Shown in pieces: positions 12,201-22,700 of a DNA stretch of 64,000 bases. The notes beneath the pieces are model-generated. The model ran no database searches. It was not told the DNA's origin and saw nothing but the letters and a program-made list of their open reading frames with translations. This DNA is from Hydnum rufescens UP504 (Eukaryota > Basidiomycota > Agaricomycetes > Cantharellales > Hydnaceae), in contig MU129090.1 of the NCBI GenBank assembly GCA_014904985.1, positions 27,743 to 91,742 on the forward strand, written 5' to 3'. Position 1 is the first letter of the stretch. Every line of letters starts with the position of its first letter. The position numbers and the translations under genes were made by a program.

Positions 12201-15200
12201 GCCTCCTGCATAAAGATCCACGCTGGATTAAGATATCTTTGTATTCCGCCGTGTAAATCCACGAACCTGATAAGGAGACACCCTTCTCTCCGATCTCTGA
12301 AACGTGTACATAGGACATCAAAACGGGCAAGATGAAATTGTCACTGTGTTCTGACCGGTCATGTCCCCAGCGTCCAACACAGCGAGGTCAGGAACCAGCG
12401 CGCAAGCGTCGACAACACTCTGATACCGTATTGGTTCGAAAGGTGTGTGATATGTAATATTATCTCGTATAGTGGCGTGCTCCAGGAAGGGGAACTGGCC
12501 AGCGTATGCCACTTGGTGGTTCGCCTTAAGTAGTTTTACTTTTCCCGATACTCGGTCCATCTCGCCGAGAAGTGCTGCCAGAAGGGAGGACTTCCCTGAT
12601 CCTGTTGGACCGGTGATGAGGGAAAGCTGACCGATAGGAAAGTCAATGTTGAAATTGACGAGCTGGAAGGTGGATTTAGATCCACTGTCATGGATATATT
12701 CAGGATCAGAATCTACGGCCCCCGAAATTGAAGACGAAGTTTTGGGCCTCGTCATGTGCCATTTGAATGAAGCTTGTTCAAATCCAACTTCAAACCTACT
12801 TTCGTTCTCCTCAGTGAGCGAGGAAGGAACAGGAATAACGTTTTGTTTAAGAGAAGTTGCCCAGTCTTCCACTTCATCCTCGTGGAGATATGCCTCGATG
12901 CGCTGCATGGAGACATAAGCGTGAAGAAGCGAAAAAATTTGGTTTGGAAGTTCTGCCATGGGACCCTGGAGTTGCGAGAAGATCTCGATGGAGACGAACG
13001 CCTTGGACACTGTTAGAGGATGTCCAGCAATTACGGTATACGACGTGAAGGCGGCCAATACTACAGCGCTTGGGATCCAAGTCCTATAGTATCATGAATT
13101 ATGTGAGATCTTAAACATGAATATAGGTCGCGAGCATCGTACCAGAGGAATCTGAACGTAAAGATTAGCATTCATCATTGGGACCACAAGAATAGATAAA
13201 GCCTGGCTGACGCAATAATGCTCGAGACAACGTTCTCCAATACTCGCCACGCAAGCTCCGTCTCTCGCGCATTTTTGACTTTGGTAGTCCAATGTGACTC
13301 TGCGAGTCGGTATCGTGAGTGACGGCCGGGGCGCGAAGAGAGTAGGTGTGCAGCATTCACCCCATCCCATGTATTTAAGAAAACGCACTGACTGGATCAG
13401 TTCATTTACCAAGGACATTCTGTGGTCCTTTGCGGCCCATGACTGCCTTGTAATCTGATTGCGTCACAGAATAGAATGATGCGACTGAATAAACCATTCA
13501 ACCAATCTGGATAACTTACCGTAATGCTCCATCTCGCCAGAGGCCATGTTATGACATATGCACCAAGGACGACAGCAACTCCCATAAACGAAGACCACCC
13601 TAAGATTCTAATGGCCCAGAAATTTAGCCACGCTATATGGATCTAGGACAATAACACACTTCTCACTGGTAAAGAAACACGAGTGCAATGGCAAGCTTTA
13701 TGGGGGCAGTGAAGACGGCAGAGAACTCCCAAAACCGCTGAGCCACAGCGTATGAGTCCCCACTACGTCACGATTTCAATGAATTTCACGCGCGTTCTTG
13801 AGCGCGAGAATTGGGGATACAAAAAAAGCATACCTCATCAAATTCGTGATCCGTCCTATCCCACTTAATTCTTCCTGTGCCTTTTTCACACCCCTCCTCG
13901 TTGGAATTTCCTCCTTAATCTTTCCTCTAGTATCCTTGCCTTTCAGCGCTTTCCAATGGAGAGCGCAAAACAGTTGACCCCTCGTTCGCTCATATGCCCG
14001 ACGAGAGTGCCAGCTCTGTGTGAGATCCATTTGAGCAAACGACATGTTCGCCAGGAACGCGACTAAGGCATAGAAATAAGCATCTGCATGAGAAGCGCCA
14101 GAGGAATGGTCTTCTAGTGATTGAAGGATACGACTAAGGCAATAAGGCGGCACGAAGCCTATATTGGGCGGGAATCAGCGAGAGATCCGAAACTCATACG
14201 AAAATAGAAACTAACCAACAACAGAGGTCCATGTCTTGAGGGCCACATCGATAATAAGGTCCAAGGAGTTCGAGCTAACCAGAAACCACACAAGAGACTG
14301 CTGGGGATGTGCAGCGTCTATGCGGAGATACTTTCCAAATAGATTCGCGTGTTTGAATCCCGGAGGTAGGTCCCACACATCTTCGTCATTTAATGTCCCC
14401 TGTCCCGACAGTCGGAAAAGGGCTCAAGATAATCGAATGTCAGCCAATTCCAGAGTGATACTCCATCCTCAGGGGATGTAAAGTCTCGAGAAGGTCGGAG
14501 AGAGGTTTTCGGATCCACGGGAGCGACTTTCGGACCCGGTCTGATATCTTGCATGGGATAAGACAGGCATATGGTCAACAAAGCAAGGCAATCGATGAAC
14601 CGTAGGAAAGAAATAGAAGCAGCTACGACGTTGTATGATGAAGAAGCCGGGATCACTTCATGATATATGTCTAATAACGTTGAAACTGTGCTGATCGTGG
14701 TGAAGACAATGAGCGAATATGGTGACTTCGTAGGCCTGTGTGCGACAGTACGCCAGAACATGACTATCTGGAAAGTTCGCACGATTACGGAGCGGTTTAC
14801 GGACAAAGGGGCGTTTAAACGCACCCATGCCACACCCACGGCCCCAGTCGCCCACACGTGCATAGGTCCTCGAGTCGCAATGAGTTGGAAGAAGAATGAA
14901 CCAATACACATCGCGACTTGAAAAATAAAAGCCGCAGTGATAGCAAGTATTTTCCACCCCGGGGGAGCAATACGGGCGGCCTTCCTCCCCTCAAACTCCT
15001 CCAGGTCCTCGAATAACAAGAAGTTTTGGAAAGGCCGACTAATGAATTGGATTGTGTTGTGTACGAACGATAATCGAGTGAAACCGAGAAGGGAGGCAGC
15101 ATCCTTTATGGATATCACAATGACGAGAAGGCACAATGGTCCAGCGTTGAGGGCAACTTGTCTTGCACACTCTGTTAGAAAGAAACCATCCTTGAGGTGT

Positions 15201-15269
15201 CGTCAGACATGGAGCTAGATCGATTTGAGAGGCCCTCTCACCAAACCAACTCGACACTTCATCGCACGT
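9206..15269 (-). CDS. Full-size ABCC (MRP/YCF1-like) ABC transporter
   Basis: ATP-driven exporter of the ABCC family, expected in the vacuolar or plasma membrane and moving conjugates or xenobiotics. Order: hydrophobic TMD0 (14.4-15.1 kb), TMD1 (13.1-14.4 kb), NBD1 with Walker A GPTGSGKSS near 12.6 kb, signature LSGGQRARISLARAIYSR split by an intron near 12.2 kb, and Walker B VVILDDPLAAVD; then TMD2 (10.6-11.53 kb, about 300 unbroken codons) and NBD2 with Walker A GRTGSGKS flanked by two introns near 10.2 kb, signature FSAGQRQLLALARAML, Walker B FVILDEASSAID and the closing motif RILVLGEGTVLEYDSP. NBD1 has Asp and NBD2 Glu at the catalytic position, the usual ABCC asymmetry. Frames break near 15.2, 13.2 and 9.56 kb. 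No ATG opens the N-terminal frame: the natural start position (15267-15269) reads ACG before CDEVSSWFGERASQIDL. The start is thus lost, mis-sequenced or in an upstream exon. Confidence 0.85.
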
Positions 15270-15564
15270 CTGACACTTGACCTCCAGTTAAAGCGAGGCG
15301 CAAATATTTATCAAGGTCTGAGACAAGCTTGCGGCGGTGCTATTAACACTGAGTGGGTTGAGGCAATCGCGGACCGAGGAAGCCGGGCTAACCCGTTCAA
15401 GGGTGTGCAATCGACCTCCAGCTGCCGTAGTTCAGCTAGTTAAATACCCAATGGGAACACCTTAGCTAGCTAGGTCTAATCTACATAAGTTCCCCCAGGA
15501 ATGCTCTCACATTTATACTTGAAAAATTGGCTTGCTAGGGCTTATTTTTTCCCATTGTACTAGT

Positions 15565-17020
15565 CTAATGTAAACCAAACAGCATTCTAAACAACATATT
15601 TGGTACAAATTGCTTATTGAGGTGACCACATTCACCCACCTCCAATTTGCTAAGGAAAGTCTTTTGGCTTGAAAGTGATAGTGCCACTTGTCCAGGGGCA
15701 CGAATAACCTGCATGGAGATTGTGATTAGATTGATCTCCCTTGGGTAATGACCATTTGACGTACGGAACACTGTTATGTTCAGATTAGAGGTGAAGACAG
15801 AGAGGGCATGAATAGAGCTTGAGATCCTGAAAGTAGTACGAATTTCGTATTTGAAGCCATCAACATTGATTTCCCCCTGCTTAGGAAGCTGCTCGACTCC
15901 GGTGATACGCCAGGCGTCCGTGTAGGTAACACTATGCTGAAACATTGTTTGGCCTCTGTCCCGAAAGAGGTTGAATGAGCGTCCATAATTGATCCTATCT
16001 TCGCGAATTCGTGACTCGGAAAACTTGGGTAGATAGCAGAAGAAGGCACGTACAGATGTAGTCGTCACCCTCCTTTTGATCATATTTCATGGGCCGATGA
16101 TCATTGACCTTGACATCAGCAAAGGCTCCAGTCATGTTGAACTCGACCGGAAGAAGCCCGGAAGTTTCGAGGTATCCACTATGCCTGACTAGGGTGAATA
16201 CTTGACCTCCCTTGGCCTCCCAATTGGGGTCACTCGGATCGACATTAGCGACGTAGATATATATATCGAGGATCCACCTAAGAACACTGCCACTCGATAG
16301 AGTGACGAGCTCACTAACATATTGGAGTCAGAGAAATCCCCAGATATACGTCCGACCATTTACTTTTTGCAATAGTTCGTTCCAGGGGGTGGAAGAAAGG
16401 TGTCACTGGCCGCAGCCAATTCGCGGAGAACCTCTGGGTCAGAGGCATACGATATGGCCTCTCCGATGAGATCAACCGAGGCTTGAAGTAAGGCAGATTC
16501 ACTTGGCACGCGGGTGTCGCTTGTAACCTCCGAGTCACCGCGAGCGGGAGAAATACCTGGGATGAAATGATATCGGTCAAGGCCGTGCATCCTATTGAAT
16601 GCAATTAACAATGAAAAGTTTCAACAGGACCTAGACATACTTGTGGACAATGAATGCGTTGCCGTTTGTGAGCTTGAAGTCGGTGAGTTCCAAAATCGAT
16701 CTGGTAGCATTCTTGGCAGCGTTGAGGAGAGCGGGGGTGGTACAAAGAGAACGAGGATAGTTTCCGTATTCAAAAGCTGTGCGATCGCTTCGGGAGACTC
16801 AAGCGCGGTGTCCCCACCATGGACAGCCACCGCCGCAGGAGGTTGGTCCTGCTGGAGATTGTACTGACCGCGGAAAATTAGTGGGTGAATCGATTCGGCG
16901 TGCGTGCTAGCAATAGCTTACTGTGCCATATGCAGCGTGCTCTGCAAACGAGTAGCCAGCTGCCTCGAGATGAGTCAAGAACTCACGAGGATGGGATCCA
17001 AAGAGGTCAATATGAGGCAT
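15565..17020 (-). CDS. Uncharacterised multi-exon protein
   Basis: I do not recognise this family. ATG at 17020 opens MPHIDLFGSHPREFLTHLE. Exons about 17020-16922, 16863-16641, 16591-16364, 16313-16054 and 16014-15565 are separated by short GT-AG introns; the last ends at TAG 15567-15565. The protein is roughly 420 residues, soluble-looking, with no signal peptide or membrane span. The first half is alpha/beta-like (ILELTDFKLTNGNAFIVHK, MHGLDRYHFIPGISPARGD). The second half is rich in beta strands (VFTLVRHSGYLETSGLLPVE, IRTTFRISSSIHALSVFTSN). One base appears missing near 16740 (frame change just before CTTPALLNAAKNATRS), and the last exon junction does not keep frame. It lies between the ABC transporter and a transposon-like element, upstream of the Tc-like gene, on the other strand. 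Confidence 0.65.
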
Positions 17021-17751
17021 GATGAATTCTGAAGTCTGAGATACGAGTAGTGGAGAGCTGGGGCTTTTATAGTGGGCTCCTTACAGGTCGGATCCAGATC
17101 CCTCCGTGGATGGCTTGGATGAGAATCTGGGGATGATCTAGATCTGCAGATTTCGAGTCGACTTGGGCTTGGCGTCGGCTCCAACCAATGGATCAACTCA
17201 ATACCAATTCAGCTGGGATGAACCAATCCAAACGGATGCCATCCGATCTGCATCCAATCTGATCTGTGAGGAGCGCTACTGCCGGGGGATAATTATAAGA
17301 GGCTTGAGAATCCCGGAAGATGTTGAGCCTTTCACGCCAATAGGTCACAAGAATGTATCCTAAGATCCTTGAGGTACAGTATGATGGAAGAATAGTTTGA
17401 CTGGCCACAGAGGCACTCATGATTCTCTCAGGAAGCGTTGCCAATGCAGGAAAAACTTACCGTACTGTATCTTGGGAGTGAATTTTCCCATGTGGATCAG
17501 AAATATATATAGGGGATCGAAAGTAATAGGTGTTGAAGGGGCTTTATATTAGACTGATAGGATCAGTCTCTGGACCAATCAAGATTGGATTACATAATGC
17601 TATGGCGTCGTTCCTCCGCTAATAGCATTTGTGTCCAGAGACTGAAACAATTGGTCATACGGCCATATTGCAACCGGTCCGAGAATGGACTTAGTGAAAT
17701 TTTGTCATGTCGTTCACACATATTCGCCTGGACTAGCTCCTTTCGTCTGAC

Positions 17752-17999
17752 AATGTCTGGAAAACCTGCAAAATTGATGTCTAAAGTGCCAGAGCACGCT
17801 ATTAGTGCCGCCATTCGCAAAGCTACGCACGAGAAACTGCTGAAACGACAACACCAAGGAAAGGACTTTCAAAATTGACGCGTCGACTCGCATTGCGGAT
17901 GGTGAAGACACCATTCTACTTGCTCCAACGGGCTCGGGGAAGACTCTCGTACTTGTGATGCCACTCCTCTACCATACTGACCCCTTGACACGATCTTGA
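17752..17999 (+). pseudogene. Truncated RecQ/DEAD-type helicase N-terminus
   Basis: Opens MSGKPAKLMSKVPEHAIS and, after a one-base frame change near 17870, reads DASTRIADGEDTILLAPTGS followed by GKTLVLVMPLLYH. This is motif I (APTGSGKT) of superfamily-2 helicases in the arrangement seen in basidiomycete RecQ-like proteins. It stops shortly after (TAG near 18001) with no DEAH box, motif III or helicase-C domain, so it cannot be a working helicase. It sits just inside the left inverted repeat. Confidence 0.7.
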
Positions 18000-18115
18000 C
18001 TAGGTGGAATATTCATCGAAGTCATCATAGCAGTGTCGTCATTTCCCAGATTAGTGTACTCATCGAAGTCAACAGAGATTTCCGATGAAGCATCAGAGTC
18101 AAAGTTGTTGCCAGG

Positions 18116-18721
18116 TTATCTAGCGTTGGGTAATAAATTCGTATTCCCTTCGAGGAATTTGATTAAACCATTTTCATGTTTTAACTGGCACTTGGTCATC
18201 ACTATAGCATTTGTGAGCTTGAGAAAGGCGGGGGCATGTTTTTTGAGGAGAGTTTCAGTTCCAGACATCGTCCATGAAAGTATCGAGGAACGGGAGTTGG
18301 ACTTCATCGGATGAGCCATATTCCCACGAAAAAGATCCATTTGTCGAGAGAGGATGCGTATGGTGGCATCCACGATCCAGTGATCCATACACTGCTTCCC
18401 ATTATTGCATCAAGCATGACACGAAAGCGAGAATGGTCAAAAAATGATCCCCATATCGGGAAATTGAAGGTTCTTTTGATTCAAAAACTCCTTCAACAAA
18501 ATCCAGAAGGGAGAGACTCTCGCGATTCATCACCTCCAGAACTCGACTGACTTTGGCATCTCGACGGATAGCAGCAAGGTCACCCAGGCTTCCAGATTGT
18601 CGAGCAGCTCTCCGAGCAAGTAGCCCTCAATGCTGGGGTGTAATCTATCATCCAAGATTGATAGCTCAGAGCTTGGGTCCGTTGGGTCATCATCACCATA
18701 AAGCATGATCACAAACAGCAT
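18116..18721 (-). pseudogene. Minus-strand coding remnant inside the inverted-repeat element
   Basis: Reading the minus strand from 18721, an acidic stretch (GDDDPTDPSSELSILDD) is followed in shifted frames by a segment like RRDAKVSRVLEVMNRESLSL and LLDFVEGVFESKEPSISRYG. This resembles the N-terminal region of large basidiomycete transposon-associated proteins (DUF6589-like); that likeness is from memory and weak. Stops and shifts follow. Confidence 0.3.
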
Positions 18722-19085
18722 CCTAGGCCTAGAAGTCCCTGCAGTGAAGGGTATATCATGAAGGAATCTTGTGAACAGGCCCAGGGAGATAGTTTATTAC
18801 TATAGACGCAAGTGGGTTGCGCTATGTAGAGACGTATTGATGATGGGTACAGTAGTGACAATGATCAGAATTTCGCTAAGTCCATTCTCGGACCGGTTGC
18901 AATATAGCTATGTGACCAATTATTTCAGTCGTCTCGGCTTCCTCTTATTACGCCCAAAACGACGACATCCTTTACATAATCAATCCTCATTCGTCAGACC
19001 AGCCCCATCTAGCCCCACCTCGTGGAGACCCAGGGAGGAAGCGAGAGACCGACTGATACAATCAGTCTAGCTTTATATATAATGC

Positions 19086-19720
19086 CGGGGAAATTGCCGA
19101 CGACAACTGGAGACAACCAATCAGAGACTCTGAACGATGGCGATCCGACTCACAAGACGCCCATTCCAACTCGGGGGTGGAGGCACTAATCTGCAGACTG
19201 GAATTGCACCTGAATAGCTCTTCTAAGACACGTCACGGCTTGACCGGGTCTGGTTCTTCAAAATCCTAGGTAGCCCACGGCCTGCTCCGGTCCTGTGGAT
19301 CTGGGGTATTATATTCCGCCCAGGGTTCAAGTACCGTACACCGGAACTTCGTTTAGGGATTGCACCTGGCCCACAGGCCCCTGCGGGCCGCCTGACGGAA
19401 TTCGACACCATGCTCCTCACCGCATGCACTAGGATACCGCTTCACCAGGGCTCGCAGGGGTCTAACCTTTTTAGCTCTCGGTGTTATTGGTAGCCAATCA
19501 AAAGGGTGGTCATCTAGATGTAGAGATGTGAAAATTGAATGGGTGAGTACTCGAGTGCTATCGATTTGAAGGCGTTTACGAAAGAGACCACATATGCATG
19601 ATGCCTTAGCCTATTTCTAGTGCCAGGGCTAATAGTACATTGCAAGCTACAAAGTCCAGAATTTGTGATTGTGACTCTGTGTTGTCCACCGCAACCCGGA
19701 CTTGTGTGGTACTGCTGCAT
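19086..19720. promoter_or_regulatory. Upstream region of the Tc-like gene
   Basis: About 640 bases between the transposon-like element and the ATG at 19724. No gene seen. The reading frame of the Tc-like gene stays open upstream to an in-frame ATG at 19640, so a longer N-terminus is possible. No clear TATA box found by eye. Confidence 0.4.
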
Positions 19721-19723
19721 ATC

Positions 19724-22700
19724 ATGTCCAACACCATAGTAGGGTCGCTCGCGATCGACCACTGCGTCGATCCCAATGGCTCTCTCTTCTTGAAAGTTCC
19801 AATCCAAGTCCCCCCTGCGAAACTCACCCCAGACCTCTCGATCTCTTACCACTCCGCCGTCCATCAACAGAGTGTGCTTGGACACGGATGTGACCTCCAC
19901 ACTTTCGGACTTATCCAACGAAGTGCTCGCACCGTGGCCCAGGATGGAGTCTCTGGTATGTCCCATTTCTCAAGTGCTGAATCAACGAATTCAGGGAAAT
20001 CTATCGTAGGATCGGTCAACTATGACGCCAACGACAGGTTCACCCTCAATGGTCAACGACTGATGCGGGTCTCTACCCCGGCCACCGAGTATCGTTACGA
20101 GATCGAGCAATGGTCGAAAGTTGTGGCCAGCGGGAACGCGGCCAATCCCAGTTCCTGGACCGAACATCTCCCTAATGGGACCGTTCGCAAGTACGGGTCT
20201 ACAACGGTGACAACTTTTTCATGAATCCCACCAATCGTTTACTGAGTACCCCATCAGAGCTCTAACCTGAAGGCGGTGGGTCGAGATGCTACCAGGATCT
20301 GGGCCCTGGCGGAAGAAGAAGACCCTTTCAGCAACTATGTTTCTTGGACCTATGCGCCTGCTGATGCAGATGGGGCCCTCATCCTCAACACCATCGAATA
20401 TGGGGGGAATAAAAAACTCCACATGGCACATCAACGAAAGCTCACCTTCTCCTACGAAACTCGTCTGGATATCGAGACAGAGTATCTCGGAGGGTCCCAT
20501 ATCCGCTCAACAAAACGCCTTCTTTCTGTTGAGGCCTTTTTCAGCAACAACCTGCTCCACACCCATAAATTTGGTTATGATTATGCTCCAGTGACTGGCT
20601 TCACTCGCTTGAAAACTATCACTTTATCCGATCCCTTTGGTGCCGTTGTCTCGCCTCTCCAATTCAACTGGGCCAATTCCAACCCTACCGTATTTAACCA
20701 ACTTCTCTCTGAGACAACCTTGGACCACGATGTGTCGAGCGTACGTTTATTCCCTGCCGATGTAGATGGCTCCGGTAGAACTGGCGTCATCCTCTCCTCG
20801 AAGAAGAGCAATAAGCTGGCCGTGGATGTCCACCTTGCAGATGGGCAGGGAGGTGTATCTTCCAACCCCGCTAGCTCGGTCACCACAGACCTTCGGTTTC
20901 CGGATTATCTTCTTGCATTGGACGTGGATGGCGATGGCAAGACTGATCTGGTACGTGACACTACTCAATGACGCATTGCTCTGGTTTGACGAGGTTATTT
21001 GATCGCTGCTAGGTACATGGCGTTAAGGACTACACTGGTGATCACACCCTCACAGTGCTGCTTTCGAAGCCGACTGGGTATGTACCCCAAACCAAGAACA
21101 CCAAGTGGTCGCCTGCTGTCCCCACTGGGGTGTATTATTCTGGTGACTTTCAAGTAAACTCGATAGATTTGCTTCTGCTTCTGGAGAGGGACTAAAGCCT
21201 TGTGATAGGGGAATGGTTACGTCGGGCTCGTGTACCTCTATAATCGAGGTTCCGATAACGAAGTTTGCCTTGTCCAATTTACCAGTAATGGGACTGTCTT
21301 CACGAAAAGGGACGTCGTCTATGGGCCGAAGGGTGTGGATCTCCGAAGCGCACAGGTAGTCATCGCAGACTTTGATGGGAATGGGTAATACAACATATTT
21401 TCTTTGGTTATCAACAACCTAATGAGACCTACTCAGGGCAAGCGATATTTTCATCATTTCTCGAGTGTACGATGGCTCATACAAAATAGCCTCACGACGG
21501 GATCCTCAAGTACCGATGTGATCTAATTCCTAGGACCAGTGCCGACATCATGCACACAGAGTCAACCGGATTTGTCGCCCTTCCCGAGCCAGATGGAAAG
21601 ACTGGACTACTTCTACTCCGGGAAAACACCAATGGCGAGCTCGAGTTTCAGACGATTCGGAGCACAGGCCAGTCTTTTGCCGTGGCCGAGATTAAGAGCA
21701 GTGGAATCTTATATCGCGGAGATATAAATCTTTGTCGCACTACCTCCATGAACTCGTTGACGCTCGTCAATACATTTCAAGGTATTGCCGGTACCGAGGT
21801 TTCCGTTCTTCAATTTAGGAACGACACGTTCGAAAAAGTCGCTGGCGTGACACAGCCAGGAAGACGTTTCGATGGGTATGAAGTGGACTTTGGTGATGTC
21901 CGAGGTATTGGGCGGGCGGACTGCTTGTTCAGCATTTATAACACTGGCACGAACCAGGTGAAGCTCTCTATTCTTCCCTGCGGAGGCTCTGCCGCGGCTC
22001 CGGCGGATTTCATCACTGGATATACCGGCGGTCTTGGCGCAACGCTAGCGGTGTTGTATGCGCCTTTGACTGATTGCACCGTCTACGGGGGCTCCGGATC
22101 GGCTAATCCATACGTTAACGCACTCTCTGGGTCCGCAAGCTTACACATGTCGGTCGGTCTGTCGAATGCCCGTGCCGACGCTCCGTCAAGCGTGATGGGT
22201 ACATCCCGCACCCAACTCATCCAGTTCCCTAAATACGTCGTCAAGGAATTAAGCGAATGCGCTCTTCCTTCAACTCAGCCAAATATCGTAAACAGATCTG
22301 AGTACTTCTACAAAAACGGGCGGGTGGCTTTCGATGGGAGAGGGTGGATTGGTTTCGAAAGTATCGCCCAACGATCCTATGTGCTGGGGACGACCACGGC
22401 GAACACGTATAGGCAAGACTTCCCCTTTCTCGGACAGATTTTGAAGACGGAAATCAAAGAAACGAGTACAAGCAACCCTTTGAAGACTACTGCCTACACT
22501 TTAGTGGACCAAGCTATGAATTCTGTCCATCGCGTCACGATACCTACCATTCGACAAACCTCCTACGAAGGAGGGCGTATGGCACATTCCGTGGATGTTG
22601 CTCACGAGTACGATTCGTACTCTAATATTACCAAGACGACGATCACCAGTGTGGGCAAGACCCCCCTCGTAGTCACCAAGACCTACAGCAACGATACATC

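Larger units (their letters stand above)
17540..19085. mobile_element. Inverted-repeat-bounded element (about 1.55 kb) with helicase relic
   Basis: The left end (about 17545-17706) and right end (about 18862-19078) are inverted copies. Best-preserved core: 17639-17702 against the reverse complement of 18866-18930, including GCAACCGGTCCGAGAATGGA on the plus strand at the left. Each end also carries a short perfect palindrome: AGACTGAT-AGG-ATCAGTCT at 17552-17570 and GACTGAT-ACA-ATCAGTC at 19051-19067. Inside are the start of a helicase (17752-17999) and minus-strand remnants (18.1-18.7 kb). It looks like a non-autonomous or decayed DNA transposon. I could not define a clean target-site duplication. 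Confidence 0.65.

Noticed and set aside
13266..13370. Frameshift in the ABC transporter after the motif ending MGW
   Set aside because: A GT-AG intron just after this point gives MGW-ESHWTTKVKNARETELA in frame; only the later break near 13.2 kb remains unexplained.
21467..21533. Frameshift in the Tc-like gene upstream of 21550
   Set aside because: A 67-nt GT-AG intron (21467-21533) together with 21385-21436 restores one frame, so the gene is not broken there.
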